This document shows, one piece after another, positions 8,550 to 16,827 of a stretch of DNA of 38,485 nt (its first letter is position 1; every line of letters starts with the position of its first letter). The notes below the pieces were generated by a model that did no database searches, was not told the origin of the DNA, and saw only the letters and a program-made list of their open reading frames with translations. The stretch covers positions 1-38,485 of the forward strand of contig NBMY01000048.1 in the NCBI GenBank assembly GCA_002212985.1, in the 5' to 3' direction. Made by a program: the position numbers and the translations under genes. This stretch comes from Sphingobacteriales bacterium TSM_CSS. Lineage in GTDB: Bacteria > Bacteroidota > Bacteroidia > Chitinophagales > UBA2359.

Positions 8550-8580
8550 GCAAAGGTAAGAACGTTTATGGAATATGCAA
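8550..8580 (-). promoter_or_regulatory. Promoter of tRNA-Asn
   Basis: On the minus strand TACCTTTGC (8558-8550) is a perfect -7 element, and TTG (8580-8578) lies 19 bp upstream as the -33 element. Transcription should start near 8543, about 10 nt before the mature tRNA. The layout is the same as that of the two rRNA promoters. Confidence 0.8.
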
Positions 8581-8622
8581 AGTTCCTGCTGCATTTTTTT
8601 TTGCAACTTTTTAAAAAAGGTA

Positions 8623-8651
8623 ATACCCAAAGGAAAGGCTGCTTTGGGTAT
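8623..8651 (-). terminator. Terminator-like hairpin facing left, upstream of the pfkB-family gene
   Basis: ATACCCAAAG (8623-8632) and CTTTGGGTAT (8642-8651) form a perfect 10-bp stem with a 9-nt loop. On the minus strand it is followed within 3 nt by TTTTTT (complement of 8613-8618), as in an intrinsic terminator. No minus-strand gene lies to its right, so it may stop antisense transcription or be a leader structure of the plus-strand gene at 8726. Confidence 0.45.
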
Positions 8652-8725
8652 AGCCTATCCCAATAAAATGTGCAATATTTGCAGAAATTTTTGCTCAGGC
8701 ATCATCAATAATTTTAAATAGCAAT

Positions 8726-9655
8726 ATGAGTTTATTAATTGTAGGATCTATGGCGTTTGACGCTATTGAAACACCCTTTGGTAAAACCGATAAGATTATA
8801 GGCGGCGCAGCCAGTTACATTAGTTTGTCGGCATCCTATTTTACCTCTGATATCAGGCTGGTATCGGTAGTTGGGGGCGATTTTCCGCATACCTTTATCA
8901 ATAACCTGCAAGAGCGCGGCTGCCAAACAGAGGGGTTGCAGATACGAAAAGACGAAAAAAGTTTTTTTTGGTCGGGCCGATATCATTTAGATATGAACAG
9001 CCGCGACACACTTACTACCGAGTTAAACGTACTGGCCGATTTTGACCCAGTTATTCCGGACACTTACCAGAACACCGACTATGTAATGTTGGGCAACCTT
9101 ACCCCCACCGTACAAAGGCTGGTAATAGAGCGGCTCAAAAAACGCCCCAAACTCATTGCCATGGATACCATGAATTTTTGGATGAATGTTGCCTGGGACG
9201 AGTTGATGAAAACCCTTGCTCTGGTAGATGTGCTCATTATTAATGATGAAGAAGCGCGGCAGCTATCTGGTCAATACTCGCTGGTAAAAGGTGCACGTAC
9301 TATTATGGGCATGGGGCCACAATACGTGGTTATAAAAAAAGGTGAGCACGGTGCGTTGCTATTTCATGAAAACAGCGTATTTTTCGCTCCGGCGCTGCCA
9401 TTGGAAGATGTTTTTGACCCTACCGGTGCCGGCGATACCTTTGCCGGTGGTTTTATGGGTTACCTTGCCAAAAGCCGGCATCATAATTTTGCCAATCTTA
9501 AACGGGCGGTTATATATGGTTCGGCAATGGCGTCTTTTTGTGTTGAAAAATTTGGCACCGAGCGCCTGCTGGAATTAACCCCCGCCGAAATTGAAGAACG
9601 GGTGCACAGCTTTGTTGATCTGGTACAGTTTGATATTGAATTACAAAACGCCTGA
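8726..9655 (+). CDS. PfkB-family carbohydrate/nucleoside kinase
   Basis: 309-aa ribokinase-fold sugar kinase. The PfkB signature DPTGAGDTFAGGFMGYLA sits near residue 230, with the catalytic Asp in GAGD (anion hole). The N-terminal GGAASYISLSASYF region corresponds to the substrate-side GG motif. It phosphorylates a hydroxymethyl group of a sugar or nucleoside; which one cannot be told. It is the first gene of a six-gene plus-strand run, and dut follows after 90 nt. The ATG at 8726 is the natural start, since MSLLIVGSMAFD is the typical first beta strand of the fold. Confidence 0.9.
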   Translation: MSLLIVGSMAFDAIETPFGKTDKIIGGAASYISLSASYFTSDIRLVSVVGGDFPHTFINNLQERGCQTEGLQIRKDEKSFFWSGRYHLDMNSRDTLTTELNVLADFDPVIPDTYQNTDYVMLGNLTPTVQRLVIERLKKRPKLIAMDTMNFWMNVAWDELMKTLALVDVLIINDEEARQLSGQYSLVKGARTIMGMGPQYVVIKKGEHGALLFHENSVFFAPALPLEDVFDPTGAGDTFAGGFMGYLAKSRHHNFANLKRAVIYGSAMASFCVEKFGTERLLELTPAEIEERVHSFVDLVQFDIELQNA

Positions 9656-9745
9656 AATTTCCCGCGCCCAACATTAAACCCGTTTACCCTAAAGCATTTC
9701 ATACACGCTTTGTTTTTACCCCGTCCTCCTTTACCAAACAAAAAT

Positions 9746-10189
9746 ATGTCCCACTTCCTGCAGGTTAAAATAATCAATACATCGGGCAACCCGCTGCCGG
9801 CCTACGCTACCTACGGAGCCGCCGGTATGGACATTCACGCCCATTTGATAGAACCCATTGTTCTGTCTCCCTTCGACCGCGTAGTCATTCCTACCGGGCT
9901 TTATATTGAACTGCCGCACGGCTACGAAGCACAATTACGCGCCCGCAGCGGCATTGCCCTGAAAAAGGGACTAATTTTGCCCAACGCACCCGCCACCATT
10001 GATGCCGATTACCGGGGCGAAATTGGCGTAATACTGGCCAACATTTCGGGGCTGCCGCAAACCATTATGCCCGGGGAGCGAATTGCACAAATGGTAATTG
10101 CCCGGCACGAGCACGTACAGTGGCTTGCCGTAACCACCTTAGAAAACACCGAACGGGGCGAAGGCGGCTTTGGCAGTACCGGCACTTAG
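9746..10189 (+). CDS. dut: Deoxyuridine 5'-triphosphate nucleotidohydrolase (dUTPase)
   Basis: Cleaves dUTP to dUMP and pyrophosphate, keeping uracil out of DNA and feeding dTMP synthesis; family members are homotrimers. All five motifs are present: YGAAGMDIHA (1), RARSGIALKKGL (2), ATIDADYRGEIGV (3), GERIAQMVI (4, usually GDR/GER), and the Gly-rich RGEGGFGSTG near the C-terminus (5). The frame opens at 9710, but the ATG at 9746 gives the usual length (147 aa) and the usual short N-terminus. It lies between a PfkB kinase and a sugar nucleotidyltransferase, a neighbourhood seen in other Bacteroidota. Confidence 0.96.
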   Translation: MSHFLQVKIINTSGNPLPAYATYGAAGMDIHAHLIEPIVLSPFDRVVIPTGLYIELPHGYEAQLRARSGIALKKGLILPNAPATIDADYRGEIGVILANISGLPQTIMPGERIAQMVIARHEHVQWLAVTTLENTERGEGGFGSTGT

Positions 10190-10317
10190 CTTTTAATACA
10201 ACCAAAACCGCAAAGCCAATTTTACCCCACCGCCCAAAATAACCCTTAACCGTACACCCAACTGCTACCAACCACCAATAATAACCCATTTACCTTCATC
10301 TTTTTTATCCGTTTGTT

Positions 10318-11325
10318 ATGAACATAATTATACCCATGGCCGGCAGAGGTACCCGTTTGCGACCACATACCTTAACTATACCCAAGCCCCTTATACCCAT
10401 AGCCGGCAAACCCATTGTGCAAAGGCTGGTAGAAGACATTGTGGAAATGTGCAGTGAACCCGTAGAAAACATTGGGTTTGTAGTGGGGCAGTTTGGCACC
10501 GCCGTAGAAAACGAACTGCTCGATATTGCCACCCGTGCCGGTGCAAAAGGCCATATTTTTTACCAAGACCACCCAAAAGGAACCGCACATGCCATTTTAT
10601 GCGCCCAAACAATTATGAGCCGAAACCTTATTGTGGCCTTTGCCGATACCCTTTTTAAAGCAGATATTAAAATAGATACCGCCGCCGACGGTATTATATG
10701 GACACACCGCGTTGACGACCCCAGCCGCTTTGGCGTGGTAAAACTCAATGCCAACCACGTAATTACCGAGTTTGTTGAAAAACCAAGCACCTTTGTTTCC
10801 GATATGGCCATTATTGGCATTTACTACTTTAAAGACGGGCAATACCTGCGCAACGAACTGCAATATATTATTGACAACGACATAAAAGACAAAGGCGAAT
10901 ACCAACTTACCTCGGCGCTGGAAAACATGAAGCAAAAAGGCACACATTTTGGCATTGCCGCAGTAGAAGAATGGCTTGATTGCGGCAATAAAAACGCTAC
11001 CGTTTACACCAATCAGCGTGTATTGGAACATATGCGCGAAAAGGGAGCAGACCTTATTGCCCCCAACGCCATACTGCAAAATGCCACTATAATAGAACCC
11101 TGCTATATTGGCAACAACACCGTTATTACCAACTCGGTTATTGGACCCCATGTTTCGGTGGGCGAAGGCACCAAAATTGACCATTCTGTTATAAAAAACT
11201 CCATGATTCAAGACTATAGCAACATAAAAAACAAAATTTTGTTAAACTCCATGATTGGTAACCATGTTCATCTTAACGGACATGCCGAAGACCTGAGCTT
11301 AGGCGATTACTCAACCATTGAGTAG
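10318..11325 (+). CDS. Sugar-phosphate nucleotidyltransferase with C-terminal hexapeptide-repeat helix
   Basis: 335 aa. The N-terminal nucleotidyltransferase domain starts with IIPMAGRGTRLRPHTLTIPK, the GxGTRxxPxT...PK nucleotide- and sugar-binding signature shared by RmlA, GlmU and GalU-type enzymes. Further conserved pieces are FVEKPS and GIYYF. From about residue 245 the sequence shows imperfect hexapeptide repeats (IIEPCYIGNNTVITNSVIG), predicting a left-handed beta helix. It makes an NDP-sugar, probably for surface glycans, but nucleotide and sugar cannot be assigned. Gaps are 128 nt to dut and 206 nt to the TPR gene. Confidence 0.9.
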   Translation: MNIIIPMAGRGTRLRPHTLTIPKPLIPIAGKPIVQRLVEDIVEMCSEPVENIGFVVGQFGTAVENELLDIATRAGAKGHIFYQDHPKGTAHAILCAQTIMSRNLIVAFADTLFKADIKIDTAADGIIWTHRVDDPSRFGVVKLNANHVITEFVEKPSTFVSDMAIIGIYYFKDGQYLRNELQYIIDNDIKDKGEYQLTSALENMKQKGTHFGIAAVEEWLDCGNKNATVYTNQRVLEHMREKGADLIAPNAILQNATIIEPCYIGNNTVITNSVIGPHVSVGEGTKIDHSVIKNSMIQDYSNIKNKILLNSMIGNHVHLNGHAEDLSLGDYSTIE

Positions 11326-11531
11326 CAATTTATTGTTTCATACGCACTTGTCTGTTATATTAAAACAAGCGGCCGGTACGTTATAAAAACCAAAGCAAAA
11401 AACAAGGCAACCGGCCAAAGGGCATAAGTTCGGGAATTTATATGCCGGTTTTGGTGGCAGTTAGGGTTTTGTTAATGCGCCTGTATTTTTCGGTAAAGAT
11501 TTATTACAACACATAATCAACATTTTAGTAA
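11326..11531 (+). other. Intergenic region before the TPR gene
   Basis: 206 nt without a gene. Two inverted repeats are visible: GGCCGGT (11371-11377) with ACCGGCC (11410-11416), and GGCATA (11421-11426) with TATGCC (11441-11446). Their loops are long and only the second is near a mild T-rich stretch, so they are not a convincing terminator. No clear -7 element is seen. Confidence 0.3.
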
Positions 11532-13301
11532 ATGAATAATATGGGTAAATCCATAGCCGCATTTTCACTTTTGTTGTTGCTGCTAACCGGCGCTATGGAA
11601 AAGGCCGAAGCGCAGAATAAAAAAGGCAACGATAAAAAAGGTAAAAAAACCGGCGCCACACAATCAAAAAGCGAAAATGCCGAAGCACAAAAAGCACAAA
11701 AATTGTTTTTTGACGGCATAGTTGCCAACCTAAAAGGAGATGCAGAGGGCGCCATACAGGCATTTAAACTCTGCCTCACACTACAGCCCAAACACGACGC
11801 TGCCATGTATGAACTGGCACGTATTTTCTACGACAGCCACGATAAAGAACAAACCTTACTTTATGCCGAAAACGCTGCCAAAACCGACCCTGCCAATAAA
11901 TGGTATCAATCCTTGTATGCCGAAACATTGTCTGTAAACAACCGCTTTGAAGAAGCCGCCAAAGTTTACGAACGGGTTGTAAGCCTGTACCCGTCTGACT
12001 ATGATTTTTACTTTGACTGGGCTTACATGCTTATACAAGCCAACAAATATGCCGAAGCCATTAAAGTATATGATGCTTTGGAACTACGCACCGGCCCGTT
12101 AGAAGACGTAAGCATACAAAAGCAAAAACTCTATATTCGCATCGGGCAGTTTGATAAAGCCGTTGCCGAATTGCAAAAGCTGAGCAACGCGTTTCCGAAC
12201 GAAGTGCGCTACCAACTTACCCTTGCCGAACTATATCAGGCAAACAATATGCCCGATAAAGCGCAGGAGGTATATAACAAACTAATGGAAACAGCACCCG
12301 ATAACCCCTACGCCAACCTGGCCCTGGCAGATTACCTGCAAACCAAAGGCGAAACGGCACAAGCTTTTGAAAAACTAAAAAAAGCATTTGCCGACCCCGA
12401 ACTGCCACTAGCCACCAAAGCCCAACGGCTAAGTCCTATGGTAGAACAAAAAGCCGCCAACCCTGCCGATAAAGACCGCATTTTTGAACTGGTAAAATTA
12501 GTAACCGATACCCACACCACCGAAGCGCTGGCACATATTATTTACGGTGACCTGCTCAATACCTACGACCAAAAAGAAGAAGCCCTGCAACAGTTTACCC
12601 AAGCCTCGCAAATTGACGGAAGCAGTTATGAAGTTTGGCACCAAATGCTGGTAATCAACTACGAACTGAAACACTTTGACAAACTGGCATCGGTAAGCAC
12701 GCAGGTTATTGAACTTTTCCCGAACCAGCCCTACCCCTACTATTTTAACGGCATTGCCTGTAATGAGCTTAAAACCTACGACAAAGCCATAAAATCGCTT
12801 AAACAAGGAACCCTCATCAGCGCCGATAACCAAAACCTGAGCGCACAAATGTACTCCCTGTTGGGGTCAATATATAACGAAACAAAAGACTTCGAAAAAT
12901 CGGATAACAGTTTTGAAAAAGCCCTTAAAATTACCCCCAACGACCCGTATATTCTTAACAATTACAGCTATTTTCTGTCACTTCGAAATTTTAACCTGGA
13001 ACGCGCTGCCCAAATGGCTGAAAAAGCTAACCAACTGGAACCCAACAATAGCTCATTTGAAGATACCTACGCTTGGGTGCTGTACAAGCAAAAAAAATAT
13101 GCCGATGCCCGCCTGTGGATTGAAAAAGCAATTTCGCGCAATACCGACAACAGCGCTACCCTGCTGGAACACTACGGCGATATTCTTTTTCAACTCAATG
13201 AACCCGATAAAGCCGTTGAAAACTGGAAAAAAGCCAAAGAAAAAAACGGCGGATCTGAGTTTTTAGACAAAAAAATAAAAGACCGCAAACTGTACGAATA
13301 A
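11532..13301 (+). CDS. Exported tetratricopeptide-repeat (TPR) protein
   Basis: 589 aa. The N-terminus (residues about 1-27) is a signal peptide with a hydrophobic core (SIAAFSLLLLLLTGAM) ending near AEAQ, followed by a Lys/Gly-rich linker. From about residue 50 to the end there are roughly 13 TPR-like units of 34 residues; good examples are YEDTYAWVLYKQKKYADA-type helices near residue 510 and AQKVYNKLMETAPDNPYANL-like units. TPR solenoids hold protein partners, and this one should act in the periplasm. Its place just before a DUF4292 lipoprotein and an EnvC-like protein is typical of Bacteroidota and suggests a shared cell-envelope role. Confidence 0.9.
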   Translation: MNNMGKSIAAFSLLLLLLTGAMEKAEAQNKKGNDKKGKKTGATQSKSENAEAQKAQKLFFDGIVANLKGDAEGAIQAFKLCLTLQPKHDAAMYELARIFYDSHDKEQTLLYAENAAKTDPANKWYQSLYAETLSVNNRFEEAAKVYERVVSLYPSDYDFYFDWAYMLIQANKYAEAIKVYDALELRTGPLEDVSIQKQKLYIRIGQFDKAVAELQKLSNAFPNEVRYQLTLAELYQANNMPDKAQEVYNKLMETAPDNPYANLALADYLQTKGETAQAFEKLKKAFADPELPLATKAQRLSPMVEQKAANPADKDRIFELVKLVTDTHTTEALAHIIYGDLLNTYDQKEEALQQFTQASQIDGSSYEVWHQMLVINYELKHFDKLASVSTQVIELFPNQPYPYYFNGIACNELKTYDKAIKSLKQGTLISADNQNLSAQMYSLLGSIYNETKDFEKSDNSFEKALKITPNDPYILNNYSYFLSLRNFNLERAAQMAEKANQLEPNNSSFEDTYAWVLYKQKKYADARLWIEKAISRNTDNSATLLEHYGDILFQLNEPDKAVENWKKAKEKNGGSEFLDKKIKDRKLYE

Positions 13302-13410
13302 AACCGGGCAGTACAGAAAAGAACCGCTACATGCCGCAAAATTGCCTTCCTGTGCCCCCAAACCCTTTACCTTAAAACCCTTGCAGCGGCTTTGCCCCCT
13401 AACACACCCC

Positions 13411-14205
13411 ATGAAAAAAACGCCTGTACATGTTCTTTTTTTTAGCAGCCTGCTGTTTATAGCGCTTTGGTTGCTGCCTGCCTGTTCGGGCGCAAAAAAA
13501 GCAGGGCGCGGCAACACGGCGGCTGTTTCTTCAGAAGCCCTGCTGCTGGAACAAAAATTAATTGCCAATGAATTGCAGCCAAGGTGGTTTGGCGCCAAAG
13601 CAAAGGTAGTGGCCGGCTTTGGCAACCAGCAACAGTCTTTTGGCGCCGATATACGTCTGAAAACCGACTCGCTCATTTGGATGTCGGTATATGCTACCAT
13701 TGGCATTAAAATAGAGGTAGCCCGCGCCCTTATTACCCCCGACTCGGTAAAAGTGCTCGATAAATTTAACAAACGCTACTATGCAAAAGGCATAGGGTAT
13801 TTGGAAAGCGTGGTGGGCTATCCGCTCGATTTTTCTACCCTTCAGCAAATTGTGCTGGGCACCAAACTTCCGGTAAAAGCCAACCGTCCGGAAATAGAAA
13901 AACAACCCGAAGGCGGTTTTTGCTTGAAAGACCGCTCTGACAACCTCAAATTTATGGTGTATATTGAACCGCAAAACTATACCATTACCCGCCTTATGGT
14001 GGTTGATTCGGTCAACCAGCGCCACCTTGGGGTAGATTTAAGCAACTACCAGCCGGTAGGCAATAAACCTTTTGCGCATAAACGCCTGGTGCGGTTTTCG
14101 TCTGCTGAGGTATATGAGGCTGACATAGAATTGTCTAAAATAAAGGTAAACGAACCAATGGATTTTCCTTTTTCGGTAAGCGACAGGTATGAGGTTATAC
14201 ATTAA
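13411..14205 (+). CDS. DUF4292 family lipoprotein
   Basis: 264 aa. The N-terminus MKKTPVHVLFFSSLLFIALW is a lipoprotein signal, with lipobox LLPAC and the modified Cys at about residue 26. The body has alternating beta-strand patterns (WFGAKAKVVAGFG, SLIWMSVYATIGIKIEVARA, PLDFSTLQQIVLGTKLP) resembling LolA/LolB-like lipid-binding folds, as described for DUF4292. Function is unknown; a role in outer-membrane lipoprotein or lipid handling is inference. The frame opens at 13342, but the ATG at 13411 starts the signal peptide. The gene overlaps the next by 17 nt, so the two are probably translationally coupled. Confidence 0.88.
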   Translation: MKKTPVHVLFFSSLLFIALWLLPACSGAKKAGRGNTAAVSSEALLLEQKLIANELQPRWFGAKAKVVAGFGNQQQSFGADIRLKTDSLIWMSVYATIGIKIEVARALITPDSVKVLDKFNKRYYAKGIGYLESVVGYPLDFSTLQQIVLGTKLPVKANRPEIEKQPEGGFCLKDRSDNLKFMVYIEPQNYTITRLMVVDSVNQRHLGVDLSNYQPVGNKPFAHKRLVRFSSAEVYEADIELSKIKVNEPMDFPFSVSDRYEVIH

Positions 14206-15430
14206 GAATGCGGCATTTATGGCAATATCAGCAGCGCCAATTGTGCTGCTGTGGCTTTGTTTCGCTTTTACCCTACAAGCACAGCCCGCAAAATCAAAAT
14301 CGGAATTGCAGAAAAAACGCCGGCAATTGTATCAGGAAATGGATATTGCCAAAGATATTTTGCGCAATACCCGCTCAGAAAAAGAAACATCGCTCAATAC
14401 GCTTATTTTGCTCGAAAAGAAAATTCAAAACCGCGAGCAGATTATTTCCAACCTTGCCGATAACCTTGACCTTATTGACAAGCGCATGGCCGACATTGAG
14501 TTTCAGATAGACTCCCTACAAATTACACTTGAAGCGTTGAAAGAGGATTATGCCCAATCGGTAAAAAACGCCTACCTCAACCGCAACGACTATAACAAAC
14601 TGCTTTTCCTGTTTTCGGCACAGAGTGTAAACGATGCGTTCAGGCGCATGAAATACCTTGATTACTACCGCCGATACCGGCAAAATCAGTTGGCGCAAAT
14701 ACACATTGCACAAGACACGCTGGCGCTTAAACTGTCCACGCTGCAGCAGGAAAAAACAGAGCAAAACAACCTGCTTACCAACAAGCAAACCGAACGCGAA
14801 ACGCTTGAGGTGGAAAAAACACACAAAGATGTTGTGTTGCAGCAGCTTAAGCGCAAAGAAAAACAAATGGAGCAAAAACTGCGCGAAAAACAACTTGCCC
14901 TTGATGACCTTAACAAACAAATAAAAGCAATTATTGCCAAGGCAACGGCGGGCACTACCACCGGTAGCAACAGAACAACAAAATTAGATACCAGCCCCGA
15001 AGCGCTTAAACTCTCTGATGAGTTTGCACAAAACAAGGGCAAGCTACCTTGGCCGGTTGAAAAAGGGGTTATTACCTCTAATTTTGGCAATAACCCACAC
15101 CCCATACTAAAAAACATAACCACCACCAACAACGGTATAGATATTACCACCCAACCCAACAGCAAGGTGCGTGCCCTGTTTAACGGCAAAGTAACCAATA
15201 TTTTGTTTAACCCCACTTTTCAGTGGGCGGTTATTATAAAACATGGCAACTACTTTACCGTTTATACCAACCTTGCCGAGGTTTCGGTAGAAAAAGGCGC
15301 TGATGTAAAAACCAGGCAAAACATTGGCAGTGTGTATTTAAATACAGATGATGATGAGTCGGTTGTTCATTTGGAAATATGGGAAAGTAACAATAAATTA
15401 AACCCGGCCCAATGGCTGTATCAAAAGTAA
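14189..15430 (+). CDS. EnvC-like murein hydrolase activator (coiled coil + degenerate M23/LytM domain)
   Basis: 413 aa. It has a signal peptide (residues about 1-32), a long coiled coil (about 35-250, rich in Lys/Glu/Gln heptads), then a LytM/M23 domain starting at LPWPVEKGVITSNFG (about 286). The M23 zinc ligands are incomplete: the usual HxGxD reads NNGID (N314 in place of His) and the HxH motif reads VVHLEIW (V392, H394). It should therefore not cut peptidoglycan itself but, like E. coli EnvC, activate a cell-wall amidase at division. An alternative start, ATG at 14219, would avoid the 17-nt overlap; the upstream start gives a better positively charged signal-peptide head. Confidence 0.88.
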   Translation: MRLYIKNAAFMAISAAPIVLLWLCFAFTLQAQPAKSKSELQKKRRQLYQEMDIAKDILRNTRSEKETSLNTLILLEKKIQNREQIISNLADNLDLIDKRMADIEFQIDSLQITLEALKEDYAQSVKNAYLNRNDYNKLLFLFSAQSVNDAFRRMKYLDYYRRYRQNQLAQIHIAQDTLALKLSTLQQEKTEQNNLLTNKQTERETLEVEKTHKDVVLQQLKRKEKQMEQKLREKQLALDDLNKQIKAIIAKATAGTTTGSNRTTKLDTSPEALKLSDEFAQNKGKLPWPVEKGVITSNFGNNPHPILKNITTTNNGIDITTQPNSKVRALFNGKVTNILFNPTFQWAVIIKHGNYFTVYTNLAEVSVEKGADVKTRQNIGSVYLNTDDDESVVHLEIWESNNKLNPAQWLYQK

Positions 15431-15475
15431 ATGGGTTACCCCAGCAGCAGTTGCGTGCCCATGATCTTGTACGGT

Positions 15476-15973
15476 TTAGTTATGCTCAAAAGCAGCGCAG
15501 TTTATTTGGGTAAATATTTCGTTGTAGGGGGCTTTGGCGGGGTCTTTTAGTACCAGTTTGCCATCTTTTTCGGCGAGTTCTCCTCTTTTGCGGCTAATTT
15601 TACCGTTTTCCAGCTTAAACTCTACTACCTCTGTTTGCTCAGAGCCTTCAATGGTATAGGCGTAATCGGCAACAATAAGGTTGTTTTCTATGGTTCCGGA
15701 GAGGGTTCCGTAGGCGCCGTCTTTTTGGTAATATTTATAATCGAGATTGCCCGAAACGCTGTTTCCGTTTATAATAAGTTGAAGACTGAAAACATCTTTA
15801 CCCGATTTGGTTTCAAAACAAAGGGTGTCGGTAGCGGGGGCTGCCGGTGGTGGTGTGGGCGAGGTGTTTTCGGTTACCTGTGTGGCAGGGGCTTGCTGGC
15901 TGTTGTCGGGGGCAGGAGTTTGGCAGGCTGCCAAGGCAAGCAGCAATGCTGAGATGAAAAATGTTTTTTTCAT
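15476..15973 (-). CDS. Putative lipoprotein of unknown function
   Basis: 164 aa. MKKTFFISALLLALAAC is a classic lipoprotein signal with Cys at residue 17. A Pro/Ala/Thr-rich linker (about 20-50) follows, then a beta-rich domain with LIINGNSVSGNLDYKYYQKD and GTLSGTIENNLIVADYAY, which looks like a small beta barrel or sandwich. No family was recognised. The frame opens 14 codons upstream at an ATG, but the signal peptide fixes the start at 15973. It converges with the EnvC-like gene (45 nt gap), and the bidirectional terminator at 16034 separates it from its upstream neighbour. Confidence 0.8.
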   Translation of the reverse strand: MKKTFFISALLLALAACQTPAPDNSQQAPATQVTENTSPTPPPAAPATDTLCFETKSGKDVFSLQLIINGNSVSGNLDYKYYQKDGAYGTLSGTIENNLIVADYAYTIEGSEQTEVVEFKLENGKISRKRGELAEKDGKLVLKDPAKAPYNEIFTQINCAAFEHN

Positions 15974-16033
15974 GTTTGTAATGTAAAATGAGTTAATGAA
16001 TAAAAATGAGCACATGAGCTTAGATATAAAAAA

Positions 16034-16075
16034 AACTTCGGACAGCCTTTACCCTTAAAGGCTGCATCCGAAGTT
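16034..16075 (-). terminator. Bidirectional-looking rho-independent terminator
   Basis: AACTTCGGACAGCCTTTA (16034-16051) pairs with TAAAGGCTG (16056-16064) and TCCGAAGTT (16067-16075), leaving a 4-nt loop and a 2-nt bulge. Runs of A on the left and T on the right flank it, so it could work in both directions. It lies 27 nt after the stop of the minus-strand gene at 16102, which it most likely terminates. Confidence 0.88.
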
Positions 16076-16101
16076 TTTTCCGGAGAAAAAGTTTACCCTG
16101 T

Positions 16102-16716
16102 TCAATCGTAGCCGGTAAAAATATCGGTTTTACCCAGTTCAATATGCAGGGGCAGCAGGTCAATTTCGTCCATTACCTTGCCGTTTCGGATTACGTCAAT
16201 GCGGTTAAGCATTAAAATTTCACCTTGTGTGTTGTAGCGGTAAATAATACCAAACTGTTTTGAAACCAAGGCGTAGTCGCCCATGCCGGAGTCGCGGTTT
16301 TCAAGGTCGCTTACATACACTTTGTAAATGGTTCGGTCAAAGCCCCTGAAGTTTACATTTACCTGATACATGCGGCGTACAAAGTTTTTACCCAGCACCC
16401 ATTCTTTTTCCATAGAAGAAAACTTGGGCATTACTACATAAATGAGCGAGTCATTATGGCGGCAACTGTACGATTTGCAGTTGATGCTGGTGTATTCAAA
16501 AGCGGCTCTTTCATTGCCAAAGAATACCATAGTATCAATGTACACTTTAGAGTCGTAGGGGTTGGCCATATTTGTCCAGTAACGGGTTTCGTAAATGGCA
16601 TCGGGTAAAAATTCGGGAGTGCTAACGGCTTTGTCATTTCCGCCTACCTGTGCAAACCCTTTAACAGAGAGCAGGCAGCCCAACAGCCCGAACAGGAGGA
16701 ACAACGTTTTTTTCAT
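16102..16716 (-). CDS. Exported protein of unknown function
   Basis: 204 aa. The signal peptide MKKTLFLLFGLLGCLLSVKG ends near FAQ (residue about 23). The mature part carries a Cys pair in CKSYSCRHND (about residues 80-85) and aromatic-rich strands (YETRYWTNM, RRMYQVNVNFRGF). No family was recognised. It is preceded by a good -7 element at 16763 and followed by a strong terminator, so it is probably a single-gene transcript. Its upstream neighbour is another orphan exported protein on the same strand. Confidence 0.75.
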   Translation of the reverse strand: MKKTLFLLFGLLGCLLSVKGFAQVGGNDKAVSTPEFLPDAIYETRYWTNMANPYDSKVYIDTMVFFGNERAAFEYTSINCKSYSCRHNDSLIYVVMPKFSSMEKEWVLGKNFVRRMYQVNVNFRGFDRTIYKVYVSDLENRDSGMGDYALVSKQFGIIYRYNTQGEILMLNRIDVIRNGKVMDEIDLLPLHIELGKTDIFTGYD

Positions 16717-16762
16717 GGATTAACTGATTATTGAAAATTAGGAATTGCAACTGAAATAAGAT

Positions 16763-16771
16763 GCAAAGTTA
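16763..16771 (-). promoter_or_regulatory. -7 promoter element for the 16102-16716 gene
   Basis: On the minus strand TAACTTTGC (16771-16763) matches TANNTTTGC, 46 nt before the ATG at 16716. No TTG is found at the ideal distance upstream. Confidence 0.5.
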
Positions 16772-16827
16772 CAGACAAAGTTTAAAAACTGCTTTTTTAT
16801 TGGGCACAATAAAAAAGTTATGCGGTA

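Noticed and set aside
10597..11211. 204-codon minus-strand frame
   Set aside because: Antisense to the nucleotidyltransferase gene; composition is that of a shadow frame.
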